64,000 nucleotides of DNA from Mycobacterium sp. URHD0025 (GTDB lineage Bacteria; Actinomycetota; Actinomycetes; Mycobacteriales; Mycobacteriaceae): contig NZ_KE384491.1 of NCBI RefSeq assembly GCF_000426065.1, positions 584,280 to 648,279 of the forward strand, written 5' to 3'. A program made the position numbers and the translations under genes. A model generated the notes under the pieces. It made no database searches and was not told the origin of the DNA. It was given only the letters and a program-made list of their open reading frames with translations. Positions 16,827 to 25,069 of the stretch are shown piece after piece (the first letter of the stretch is position 1; the number at the start of each line of letters is the position of its first letter).

Positions 16827-18020
16827 TCAGACCCGATAGTCGGACAGCAGCCGCTTGCTGATGATGTTCTTCTGGATCTCGCTGGTGCCCTCACCGATCA
16901 GCAGGAACGGTGCGTCGCGCATCAGCCGCTCGATCTCGTACTCCTTGGAATAGCCGTAGCCGCCGTGGATCCGGAAGCTCTGCTGGGTGACTTCCGAACA
17001 GAACTCGCTCGCCAGATATTTGGCCATGCCCGCTGCCACGTCGTTGCGTTCGCCGGAGTCCTTGAGCCGGGCGGCGTTGACCATCATCAGGTGAGCGGCC
17101 TCGACTTTCGTCGCCATCTCGGCCAACTGGAAGGCCACCGCCTGGTGCTCGGCGATCGGCTTGCCGAAGGTTTCCCGCTGCTGGGCGTAACGCACCGCCA
17201 GCTCGAAGGCCCGGATCCCAACTCCACAGGCCCGGGCCGAGACGTTGACGCGACCGACCTCCACCCCGTCCATCATCTGGAAGAAACCCTGCCCGGTGGC
17301 GCCGCCGAGGACATCGTCGGCGCTCGCGCGGTAGCCGTCGAAGATCAGCTCGGTGGTGTCGATGCCCTTGTAACCGAGCTTGTCCAGCTTGCCCGGGATC
17401 GTCAGCCCGGGAACGACTTCACCGAAGCCGGTGGGCTTCTCGACCAGGAAGGCCGTCAGGTTGCGGTGCGGCTTGTCGGCGCCCTCGTCGGTGCGGACCA
17501 GCGCGGCCACCAGGGTTGAACTGCCGCCGTTGGTGAGCCACATCTTCTGGCCGTCGATCGTGTAGGTGCCGTCGTCGTTCTTCTTGGCCCGGGTCCGGAT
17601 GGCCGCCACGTCCGAACCCAGCTCGGGCTCGGACATCGAGAACGCGCCCCGAGTTTCACCGGTGGCCATGCGCGGCAAGAACTTCTGCTTCTGGGCGTCG
17701 GTTCCGTGCTGACGGATCATGTAGGCCACGATGAAGTGGGTGTTGATCACCCCGGACACGCTCATCCAGCCGCGGGCGAGTTCCTCGACACACAGCGCGT
17801 AGGTGAGCAGCGATTCTCCGAGGCCGCCGTACTCCTCGGGGATCATCAATCCGAACAGGCCCATGTCCTTCATCTGGTCGACGATGGCCTGCGGGTAGGT
17901 GTCGGAGTGTTCCAGTTCCTGAGCGGTGGGGATGACTTCCTTGTCGACGAATTGCCGTACGGTCGAGACGATTTCGGTCTGGAACTCGCTGAGTCCCAGA
18001 GTCTGCGCAAGTCTGGTCAC
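16827..18020 (-). CDS. Acyl-CoA dehydrogenase
   Basis: A 397-residue FAD enzyme. GTG 18020 is chosen: it overlaps the thiolase stop (GTGA), has GGGTGG upstream and begins a family-like helix (VTRLAQTLGLSEFQTEIV). FAD-binding segments are AFSMSEPELGSDVA and KMWLTNGG; the catalytic Glu is in the C-terminal motif GEGTSEIQKNI. This arrangement is that of a classical homotetrameric medium/short-chain or glutaryl-type enzyme. With thiolase and SDR in the same operon it likely performs alpha,beta-dehydrogenation of an acyl-CoA. Confidence 0.9.
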   Translation of the reverse strand: MTRLAQTLGLSEFQTEIVSTVRQFVDKEVIPTAQELEHSDTYPQAIVDQMKDMGLFGLMIPEEYGGLGESLLTYALCVEELARGWMSVSGVINTHFIVAYMIRQHGTDAQKQKFLPRMATGETRGAFSMSEPELGSDVAAIRTRAKKNDDGTYTIDGQKMWLTNGGSSTLVAALVRTDEGADKPHRNLTAFLVEKPTGFGEVVPGLTIPGKLDKLGYKGIDTTELIFDGYRASADDVLGGATGQGFFQMMDGVEVGRVNVSARACGVGIRAFELAVRYAQQRETFGKPIAEHQAVAFQLAEMATKVEAAHLMMVNAARLKDSGERNDVAAGMAKYLASEFCSEVTQQSFRIHGGYGYSKEYEIERLMRDAPFLLIGEGTSEIQKNIISKRLLSDYRV

Positions 18021-19234
18021 GCTGCCACCCTTTCGAACACGGCGGCCAGCCCCTGACCGCCCCCGATGCACATGGTTTCCAGCCCGTAGCGGGCCTGACG
18101 GTGATCCAGTTCCCGGGCGAGGGTGGCGAGCATCCGTCCGCCGGTCGCACCGACGGGATGGCCCAGCGAGATACCGGATCCCCGGACGTTGGTGCGCTCG
18201 AAGTCGGCCTCGCCGAACTTCCACTCCTTCATCACGGCCAGTGCCTGGGCGGCGAACGCCTCGTTGAGCTCGATCAGATCGATATCGCCGAGTTGCAGGC
18301 CGGCCTTGGCCAGCGCCGCCTCAGTGGCCGGTACCGGGCCGATACCCATGACGTCGGGCGCGACACCCGCCGAGCCCCACGACACCATCCGCACCAGTGG
18401 CCGCAGGCCCAACTCGGCAGCCTTCTCGGCAGTGGTCACGATGCACATCGAGGCAGCGTCATTCTGACCGCTGGAATTGCCCGCGGTCACCGTGGCGTCC
18501 GGATCCTGCTTGAGGAGAACGGGTTTGAGCTTGGCCAGCGCCTCGACCGTGGTGTCGGCGCGCGGATGTTCATCAGTGTCGATCACCGTCTCACCCTTAC
18601 GAGAAGTGACGGTGACGGGAATGATCTCCTCGGCCAGGACCCCGGATCGCTGTGCGGCAACGGCGCTTTGATGCGACCGCACCGCGAGCTCGTCCTGCTC
18701 GGCACGCGTGATGCAGTACTCGCGTCGCAGGTTCTCCGCGGTCTCCAGCATGCCGCCGGGGACCGGGTAGAACTGTCCCCCGGCCGTCGTGCGTCCGCGC
18801 GCGAGCCCGTCGTGGATCTGCACCCCGCCCCTGGCCCCGCCCCACCGCATGTCGGTGGAGTAGAACGCGACGTTGCTCATGCTCTCGGCGCCGCCGGCGA
18901 CCACGAGATCGTTGTCGCCGCTGCGCACCTGCAGGCAGGCCTGGATCACCGCCTGCAGCCCGGAACCACACCGGCGGTCGACCTGCATGCCCGGGACCGT
19001 CACCGGCAGACCGGCGTCGAGCGCCACCACCCGGCCGATGGCCGGAGCCTCACTATTCGGGTAGCAGTGGCCCAGAATCACATCCTGCACCTGCTCCGGC
19101 GCCACACCGGTGCGCTCCAACAGACCCTTGAGCGCGGCGACGCCGAGTTCGACGGCCGTCAGTGAGGCGAACATGCCGCCGTAGCGGCCGATCGGGGTGC
19201 GGACCGGTTCGCAGATGACCGCATCGCGGGTCAT
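18017..19234 (-). CDS. Thiolase (acetyl-CoA C-acyltransferase)
   Basis: A 405-residue thiolase with the nucleophilic cysteine in DRRCGSG (about residue 89), GHPVGATGG histidine, and CIGGGQG cysteine near the C-terminus. It is a full-length degradative-type thiolase, distinct from the one at 4156-5337, which has HPISASG instead. Its ATG overlaps the stop of the upstream SDR, and its stop overlaps the dehydrogenase start, so these three genes are translationally coupled. It would cleave a 3-ketoacyl-CoA made by the SDR. Confidence 0.92.
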   Translation of the reverse strand: MTRDAVICEPVRTPIGRYGGMFASLTAVELGVAALKGLLERTGVAPEQVQDVILGHCYPNSEAPAIGRVVALDAGLPVTVPGMQVDRRCGSGLQAVIQACLQVRSGDNDLVVAGGAESMSNVAFYSTDMRWGGARGGVQIHDGLARGRTTAGGQFYPVPGGMLETAENLRREYCITRAEQDELAVRSHQSAVAAQRSGVLAEEIIPVTVTSRKGETVIDTDEHPRADTTVEALAKLKPVLLKQDPDATVTAGNSSGQNDAASMCIVTTAEKAAELGLRPLVRMVSWGSAGVAPDVMGIGPVPATEAALAKAGLQLGDIDLIELNEAFAAQALAVMKEWKFGEADFERTNVRGSGISLGHPVGATGGRMLATLARELDHRQARYGLETMCIGGGQGLAAVFERVAA

Positions 19235-19971
19235 ACGTGCCGACCGCCCGTCACCTCGAGCACCGTGCCGGTCATGTACGACGAGAGGTCGCTGGCCAGG
19301 AACAGAGCCACCTTGGCCACCTCGTCGGGCTCGCCCGCGCGGCCCATCGGGATCTCGGCCAGCTTCTCATCCCAAATGCGTTGCGGCATCGCCTCTGTCA
19401 TCGCCGAGCGGATCAGCCCCGGCTGGATCGCGTTGACCCGCACCCCGAGGTGGGCGAGTTCCTTGGCCGACGCCTTGGTCATGCCGACGATCCCCGCTTT
19501 GGCCGCCGAGTAGTTGGTCTGACCGACCAGGCCGACCTTGCCCGAGATCGAGGACATGTTCACGATGGCCCCGCGCTTGTTCTCCCGCATGATGGCCGCG
19601 GCCGACTTGGTGCCGTTCCAGGTGCCCTTCAGGTGCACCGCGATGACCTGATCGAACTGCTCCTCGGTCATCTTGCGCAGGGTCGCGTCACGGGTGATCC
19701 CCGCGTTGTTGACCATGATGTCCAGGCCACCGAAGCGCTCGACGGCGGCCTGCACGAGCGCCTCGACCTCAGCCGACGACGTCACATCGCAACGGACCGC
19801 GGCGGCAACCTCGGGACCGCCGAGTTCCTGCGCGGCCGCCTCGGTGGCCTCCAGGTTGACATCGCCGAGCACCACCCGGGCACCCTCGTCGATGAAGCGC
19901 CTGGCGATGGCCAGGCCGAGACCTTGGGCACCGCCCGTCACCACTGCAGTCCGACCGCTCAGCAACGACAC
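19231..19971 (-). CDS. FabG-like SDR (3-oxoacyl reductase/3-hydroxyacyl-CoA dehydrogenase)
   Basis: A 246-residue classical SDR. GTG 19971 (VSLLSGRTAVVTGGAQGLG) gives a FabG-typical length with AGGTGA just upstream; a longer ATG reading from 20019 adds 16 atypical residues. Motifs: TGGAQGLG (cofactor), NNAG, SSISGK, YSAAK (catalytic), MTGTVLEVTGG at the C-terminus. It is the first gene of the leftward coupled operon SDR, thiolase, acyl-CoA dehydrogenase, GntR, and so a 3-hydroxyacyl-CoA dehydrogenase role is likely. Confidence 0.9.
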   Translation of the reverse strand: MSLLSGRTAVVTGGAQGLGLAIARRFIDEGARVVLGDVNLEATEAAAQELGGPEVAAAVRCDVTSSAEVEALVQAAVERFGGLDIMVNNAGITRDATLRKMTEEQFDQVIAVHLKGTWNGTKSAAAIMRENKRGAIVNMSSISGKVGLVGQTNYSAAKAGIVGMTKASAKELAHLGVRVNAIQPGLIRSAMTEAMPQRIWDEKLAEIPMGRAGEPDEVAKVALFLASDLSSYMTGTVLEVTGGRHV

Positions 19972-20109
19972 CTGATCACCTAACTTTCGATCGTGAGGGC
20001 TCTGTCTGGCCCAAATCATATTTCATATACGATATTGCCGAGCAGTCGCCCCAACGGGTCTCCCGCGGGCCATCCCCACGGATCTCATGCGAAGAAACGG
20101 AGCTGCCCT

Positions 20110-21291
20110 GTGTCCACCACCGCGGCCATCACCGAAGTCAGCGACGAGGACTTCGCGGAGATCCTCGCGCAGACCCGCAGCTTCATCCGCACCGCCGTGG
20201 TCCCCCGCGAGAACGAGATCCTGGCCACCGACCAGGTGCCCGACGACCTGCGCCAGCAAGCCAAGGACATGGGGCTGTTCGGTTACGCGATACCCCAGCA
20301 GTGGGGCGGCCTCGGGCTGAACCTGGCCCAAGATGTCGAACTGGCAATGGAATTCGGGTACACGTCCCTGGCCCTGCGGTCGATGTTCGGTACCAACAAC
20401 GGCATCGCCGGACAGGTGCTGGTGGCGTTCGGTACCGACGAGCAGAAGACCCGGTGGCTGGAGGGCATTGCCTCCGGCGATGTCGTCGCCTCGTTCGCGC
20501 TGACCGAGCCCGGGGCCGGATCCAACCCGGCCGGCTTGCGCACCAAGGCGGTTCCCGATGGAGATGACTGGATCATCTCCGGCCAGAAACGGTTCATCAC
20601 CAACGCACCCACCGCGAACCTGTTCGTCGTGTTCGCCCGCACGCGGCCCGCGGACGAGGCCGGTCCGGGGATCGCGGTTTTCCTCGTGCCGGCCGATGCC
20701 GCGGGTGTGCAAGTCGGCGTGAAGGACGCCAAGATGGGCCAGGAAGGCGCCTGGACCGCCGATGTCTCCTTCGACGACGTGCGGGTCCCCGACAGTGCAC
20801 TGGTCGGCGGCAGCGAGGACGTCGGCTACCGGGCCGCCATGACGTCCCTTGCGCGCGGCCGGGTCCATATCGCTGCGCTCGCAGTGGGATCCGCACAACG
20901 CGCGCTCGACGAGTCGGTCGCCTACGCCGCCTCTGCCACCCAGGGTGGCCAGCCGATCGGCAGCTTCCAGCTGGTGCAGGCCATGATCGCCGATCAGCAG
21001 ACCGGCGTGCTCGCCGGGCGGGCGCTGGTTCGCGATGCGGCGGCCAAATGGGTGTCCGGCGAGGACCGGCGCATCGCTCCGTCCGCGGCCAAGCTGTTCT
21101 GCACCGAAATGGCCGGCAACGTCGCCGATCTCGCGGTACAGATCCATGGCGGCACCGGATACATGCGTGAGGTTCCGGTCGAGCGCATCTACCGGGAGGT
21201 CCGGCTGCTACGCCTCTACGAAGGCACGAGCGAGATTCAGCGACTCATCATCGGCGGCGGGCTGGTCAAGGCCGCCCAGCGTCAACTCTGA
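20110..21291 (+). CDS. Acyl-CoA dehydrogenase
   Basis: A 393-residue FAD enzyme starting at GTG 20110 (VSTTAAITEVSDEDF) after GGAG; a longer reading crosses the divergent promoter. FAD contacts are in FALTEPGAGSNPA and KRFITNAPT, and the catalytic Glu is in LYEGTSEIQRLI. The length and motifs match classical homotetrameric acyl-CoA dehydrogenases. It is divergent from the SDR-thiolase operon and starts a rightward trio with a mycofactocin-type SDR and an acyl-CoA synthetase. Confidence 0.9.
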   Translation: MSTTAAITEVSDEDFAEILAQTRSFIRTAVVPRENEILATDQVPDDLRQQAKDMGLFGYAIPQQWGGLGLNLAQDVELAMEFGYTSLALRSMFGTNNGIAGQVLVAFGTDEQKTRWLEGIASGDVVASFALTEPGAGSNPAGLRTKAVPDGDDWIISGQKRFITNAPTANLFVVFARTRPADEAGPGIAVFLVPADAAGVQVGVKDAKMGQEGAWTADVSFDDVRVPDSALVGGSEDVGYRAAMTSLARGRVHIAALAVGSAQRALDESVAYAASATQGGQPIGSFQLVQAMIADQQTGVLAGRALVRDAAAKWVSGEDRRIAPSAAKLFCTEMAGNVADLAVQIHGGTGYMREVPVERIYREVRLLRLYEGTSEIQRLIIGGGLVKAAQRQL

Positions 21292-21324
21292 AGCCACCCA
21301 ACCAACACATACCAAGGAGAATCC

Positions 21325-22146
21325 ATGTCGCAGAGGCTCGCCGGAAAGGTCGCCTTCATCACCGGAGCTGCCCGTGGTCAGGGACGCGCGCACGCGCTCC
21401 GGATGGCCAACGAAGGCGCCGACATCATCGCGGTCGACATCGCCGCGCCGCTGCCGCCGAGCGTTCCCTATGACTCGGCCACCCCCGAGGATCTGGCCGA
21501 GACCGTCCGCTTGGTGGAGGCCACCGGCAAGCGCATCATCGCCACCGCTGCCGACACCCGCGATCACGACGCGCTGCGGACCATCGTCAGCAAGGGAGTC
21601 GCCGAGTTCGGCCGGCTCGACGTGATCGTCGCCAACGCGGGAATCACGGTGCCCGAACCGTGGAACGAGACCACTCCCGAATCGTTTCGCGACGTCATGG
21701 ACATCAACGTCACCGGCACCTGGAACACGGTGATGGCAGGTGCCCAGCACATCATCGACGGCGGCCGCGGCGGATCGATCATCCTGATCAGCTCGGCAGC
21801 CGGTATCAAGATGCAGCCGTTCATGGTGCACTACACGGCCAGCAAGCACGCCGTCGCCGGTATGGCCCGGGCGTTCGCGGCCGAACTCGGCAAGCACAAG
21901 ATCCGCGTCAACAGCCTGCATCCGGGCGCGGTCAACACGCCGATGGGCACCGGTGACATGCTGGCCGCGCTCACCCGGGCCAACGACACCAATCCCGGCC
22001 TGATGCAGATGGTGACGCCGTTCCTGCCTGACTACGTCGCCGAACCCGAGGACATCGCCGACGCGGCGATCTGGCTGGCCAGCGACGAGTCACGGTACGT
22101 CACGGCCAGCCGAGTCGCCGTCGATCTGGGTTCCACCCAGTTCTAG
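21325..22146 (+). CDS. Mycofactocin-coupled SDR family oxidoreductase
   Basis: A 273-residue SDR starting MSQRLAGKVAFITGAARGQG after AAGGAGA. The cofactor loop GAARGQGRAHA, the loop insert after IIAVDI and the segment YDSATPEDLAETVRLVEATG are hallmarks of the mycofactocin-associated SDR subfamily, whose members keep NAD tightly bound and re-oxidise it through mycofactocin. Catalytic residues are S151-S152 region (LISSAAG) and YTASK. Substrates of this group are alcohols such as carveol or related secondary alcohols. No mycofactocin biosynthesis genes are in this window. Confidence 0.85.
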   Translation: MSQRLAGKVAFITGAARGQGRAHALRMANEGADIIAVDIAAPLPPSVPYDSATPEDLAETVRLVEATGKRIIATAADTRDHDALRTIVSKGVAEFGRLDVIVANAGITVPEPWNETTPESFRDVMDINVTGTWNTVMAGAQHIIDGGRGGSIILISSAAGIKMQPFMVHYTASKHAVAGMARAFAAELGKHKIRVNSLHPGAVNTPMGTGDMLAALTRANDTNPGLMQMVTPFLPDYVAEPEDIADAAIWLASDESRYVTASRVAVDLGSTQF

Positions 22147-22152
22147 GCCGGT

Positions 22153-23643
22153 ATGTCCAGCCCAAACGGCACGGATTTCGCCGAGGATCTGGCAGCCGGA
22201 CTGAAGGCGTATGGCGACCGTCCGTTCATCGAGTTCGCCCGAAACTGGTACACGGGCAATGAGATCACGCAGTTCATCGAGCGGGTCTCGGGAGCGCTGA
22301 CCGACGCCGGCGTCGAACCTGACGAGCCGGTCGGCATCGTGGTACGCAACCGGGTGGCCCATGCCGCGACGATCCTCGGGTTCATCGCGACACGACGCCC
22401 GGTGGTGATGATCTACTCGTACCAATCCGCCGGCGCGATCGCCCGGGACGCCGAGAACCTCGCGTTGCCGGCAATTGTCGCCGACACCGATGACTGGACA
22501 CCCGAGCTACGTGGCGCGGTGGTCTCGGCAGGATCGGCCGGCATCTCCCTGGCCCGAGATCTGGCGGGCGTCGGCGTGACAGAGACGCGACGACCCGGTA
22601 GCCGACACGACCCGACGCTGGGACAGTCCGGCCTGCACATACTGACCAGCGGGACCACGGGACCGCCCAAGCGAATCCCGGTGGCAACCAACGTGCTTGC
22701 CCACACGGTGCTGAGCATGACGATCGGCGCGGGCACCGAGGCGGTGGGTCCCGGCACGCCGCCTGCGCTCGTGTACTGGCCGTTCGGAAGCATCGGTGTC
22801 TGCCAACTGCTGGCCGCGCCGTGCTCGGGCAAGCGCATGGTGCTGCTCGAAAAATTCAGCGTCGACGAGTGGGTCCAGGCGATCAAGACCTACCGCATCA
22901 CCCGGGCAGGCGTGCAACCCGCGATCCTGCGGATGCTGTTGCAGGCCGACGTCCCTCCCGAGGACCTGGCGTCGCTGGAAGGTCTGTCCGGCGGCTCCGG
23001 GCCTTTGGAGCCCGAGTTGCGGGCCGAGTTCGAGGATCACTACGGCATACCGCTGTTGTGGGCATATGGGGCAACCGAATTCGCGGGATCGGTGTGCAGC
23101 TGGACTCCCGAGCTGCACCGCCGGTTCGGCGCGGACAAGCCTGACAGCGTGGGACGGCCCCTGCCCGGCGTACGGGTCCGCATCATCGATCCCGACACGG
23201 ACGCCGCAGTTCCCACCGGCACGATCGGACTGCTCGAGGCCAGCGTGGAGGTCATCGGACCGGATTGGGTGCGCACCACCGACCTGGCCTCCATCGACGA
23301 GGACGGGTTCGTCACACTGCACGGGCGCGGCGACGGCGCGATCAACCGCGGCGGCTTCAAAATTCTCCCGGAAACCGTGCGGCGCGTGCTGATCTCACAT
23401 CCCAGCGTGCTCGACGCCTGTGTCGTCGGCGTGCCCGACGCTCGCCTCGGCGCGGTTCCGTTCGCCGCGGTCGAGCTACGCCGGGATGCCGTCGCGCCTA
23501 CCGAGAACGAATTGAAAGACCTGGTGCGCGAAGCACTTCCGAGCCATCACGTGCCGGTCGCGGTCGCCGTCGTCGATGCGCTCCCTCGCAACGCCGCCCT
23601 CAAGGTGCGGCCGGGCGATGTCGCGGCGCTGTACGACCCGTAG
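22153..23643 (+). CDS. Acyl-CoA synthetase (AMP-binding)
   Basis: A 496-residue ANL ligase, 6 bp after the SDR. Motifs: LTSGTTGPPKRIPVATN (A3), WAYGATEFAGS (A5), RTTDLASIDEDGF (A7) and a C-terminal PRNAALKVRPGD in place of the usual SGK lysine motif; the lysine is K in ALKVR. It resembles the synthetase at 9595-11043 (same RTTDL and EFAG/EFGG features). It converges on the SnoaL-like gene with only 3 bp between stops. Confidence 0.88.
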   Translation: MSSPNGTDFAEDLAAGLKAYGDRPFIEFARNWYTGNEITQFIERVSGALTDAGVEPDEPVGIVVRNRVAHAATILGFIATRRPVVMIYSYQSAGAIARDAENLALPAIVADTDDWTPELRGAVVSAGSAGISLARDLAGVGVTETRRPGSRHDPTLGQSGLHILTSGTTGPPKRIPVATNVLAHTVLSMTIGAGTEAVGPGTPPALVYWPFGSIGVCQLLAAPCSGKRMVLLEKFSVDEWVQAIKTYRITRAGVQPAILRMLLQADVPPEDLASLEGLSGGSGPLEPELRAEFEDHYGIPLLWAYGATEFAGSVCSWTPELHRRFGADKPDSVGRPLPGVRVRIIDPDTDAAVPTGTIGLLEASVEVIGPDWVRTTDLASIDEDGFVTLHGRGDGAINRGGFKILPETVRRVLISHPSVLDACVVGVPDARLGAVPFAAVELRRDAVAPTENELKDLVREALPSHHVPVAVAVVDALPRNAALKVRPGDVAALYDP

Positions 23644-23646
23644 CGA

Positions 23647-24210
23647 CTACCAGCGGGAGGGTGCCGGTGTGTCCAGCGACAGCGGGCGGTCGTAGGAGAG
23701 ATCGGTACGATCGCGGGTACCGACGAGATAGCCCTGCTCGGCGAAGAAGGGCGACTGCAGCACTCTGGCATCCGCGAGGAACATCCCTTCCACAGTTGAC
23801 CTGCGAACAACGATGCGCCACTGACCATCTCGGCGTTCCAGCCGATCGATGTAACGTCCCGTGATGAATTGGGCGCTTTTGCCATCGATTCCGATCAGGA
23901 CGACGATCACGTAGCTCTCCGCATGAGCGGTTTCGCCGTCGATCTCACAGGTATGCGTGGTGAGGTTGTGGGTGTGGACTCGAGACGTCTCGGCATGGGT
24001 CTTGTTGGCCCACTCACCGTAATCAGGGCCCGCATTGACCGCACGCCCGTGCTCGTCGACGCCATCGGAGTGATATGCCGACGCGATCAGATCGATGTCA
24101 TGCCGGTCGCATCCACGCGCATGCCGGGCGATGCAGTCCAGAATCTCGGTCCTGTCGAGTAGATACCGGACGTCGCGCTGCAGCGTGGTGAGGGTGGTGT
24201 CGACAGTCAT
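23647..24210 (-). CDS. SnoaL/NTF2-like protein
   Basis: A 187-residue protein of the nuclear transport factor 2-like fold, starting MTVDTTLTTLQRDVRYLLDR at ATG 24210 after GGAG. The segments LLDRTEILDCIARHARGCDR, YHSDGVDEHGR and RVHTHNLTTHTCEIDGETA are typical of the SnoaL_4 group found with catabolic gene clusters. Some relatives are small-subunit or hydratase/isomerase-like; no catalytic assignment is justified. It is divergent from the TetR at 24347, with the palindrome 24285-24300 between them. Confidence 0.78.
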   Translation of the reverse strand: MTVDTTLTTLQRDVRYLLDRTEILDCIARHARGCDRHDIDLIASAYHSDGVDEHGRAVNAGPDYGEWANKTHAETSRVHTHNLTTHTCEIDGETAHAESYVIVVLIGIDGKSAQFITGRYIDRLERRDGQWRIVVRRSTVEGMFLADARVLQSPFFAEQGYLVGTRDRTDLSYDRPLSLDTPAPSRW

Positions 24211-24284
24211 CGGACTCCTGCTCGTCGGTGGAAAGAACTCGCGCCGCCGACACGACCTCACGTGCGTAGGCGCTCCCAATGACA

Positions 24285-24300
24285 CTATACGATCGTATAG
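24285..24300. promoter_or_regulatory. Perfect 16-bp palindromic operator (CTATACGATCGTATAG)
   Basis: A perfect palindrome in the divergent SnoaL/TetR promoter, 74 bp from the SnoaL start and 46 bp from the TetR start. Three near copies occur at 28980, 29058 and 31221, each about 35-45 bp from a start codon, giving a shared form CTRTAC-N4-GTAYAG (one mismatch in the last). It is most simply the operator of the TetR gene at 24347. Confidence 0.7.
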
Positions 24301-24346
24301 CAGTAATCGAGTGTCAAAATGCTTGTACCGATCGAGCGAGGAGACC

Positions 24347-24994
24347 ATGGCAGCATCGTCGCGACGGGTGGGCGCCGAAACGTCCAAGACCAGAGACACC
24401 CTGCTCGATTGCGTCGAGCAGATGATGCTCAACGAGGGCTACGCGAGCGTCACCTACCGGGCTCTGGCCACGAAAGCCGAGGTCACCCCCAGTCTCGTGC
24501 AGTATTACTTCCCGACCCTCGACGACATCTTCATCGCCGCGATTCGGCGGTACTCGGACCGTGGCATCACCTACCTCACCGAACTCCTCGCCACCCGCAC
24601 CGACGATCCATTGCGGGCCGTATGGGAGTACAGCTGGGATGAGGCCACCGGTGCGCTGATCACCGAATTCATGGCGCTGGGAAATCATCGGAAGTCGATC
24701 CGCACCGAGATCGCCAAGGTGACCGAGACCGTCCGCAAGATGCAACTCGACGCGCTGACCGCCAAATTCGGGAAAGACGCCAGCCCGATCGGTGACCTGT
24801 CACTGCCCGCACTGCAGATCCTCATGTCCGGCCTGCCGAAGTTCCTCAACCTCGAGGAAGGTATCGGGGTCAAGTCGGCTCATGCCGAAGTCACCGAGGC
24901 TTTCGAAAAGTACCTCGACCTTGTGGAGCCGCGCACGTCGCCCACGAAGAAGAAGGCTGCGCCGCGGCGCCGCAAGACCCAGACCGCACGCTAG
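24347..24994 (+). CDS. TetR/AcrR family transcriptional regulator
   Basis: A 215-residue repressor with ATG 24347 after GCGAGGAGA. The helix-turn-helix is at about residues 25-70 (VTYRALATKAEVTPSLVQYYF), then an all-helical ligand domain, and a basic C-terminal tail (SPTKKKAAPRRRKTQ). A perfect palindrome lies 46 bp upstream, and related sites lie before the P450 and two SDR genes downstream, so this is the best candidate for their common repressor. The inducing ligand is unknown. Confidence 0.88.
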   Translation: MAASSRRVGAETSKTRDTLLDCVEQMMLNEGYASVTYRALATKAEVTPSLVQYYFPTLDDIFIAAIRRYSDRGITYLTELLATRTDDPLRAVWEYSWDEATGALITEFMALGNHRKSIRTEIAKVTETVRKMQLDALTAKFGKDASPIGDLSLPALQILMSGLPKFLNLEEGIGVKSAHAEVTEAFEKYLDLVEPRTSPTKKKAAPRRRKTQTAR

Positions 24995-25069
24995 AGCGCC
25001 GGCGGTCGCACTGCGCGGCAGTCCGAGGGCCGGCCGATCGAGACCTTCTCGCCTATCGCCCCTACGTCG

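Noticed and set aside
20018..20040. TCATATTTCATATACGATAT in the SDR/acyl-CoA dehydrogenase gap as an operator
   Set aside because: Only weakly symmetrical (CGTAT/ATATG halves) and without a second copy; it likely holds promoter elements but a specific operator cannot be supported.
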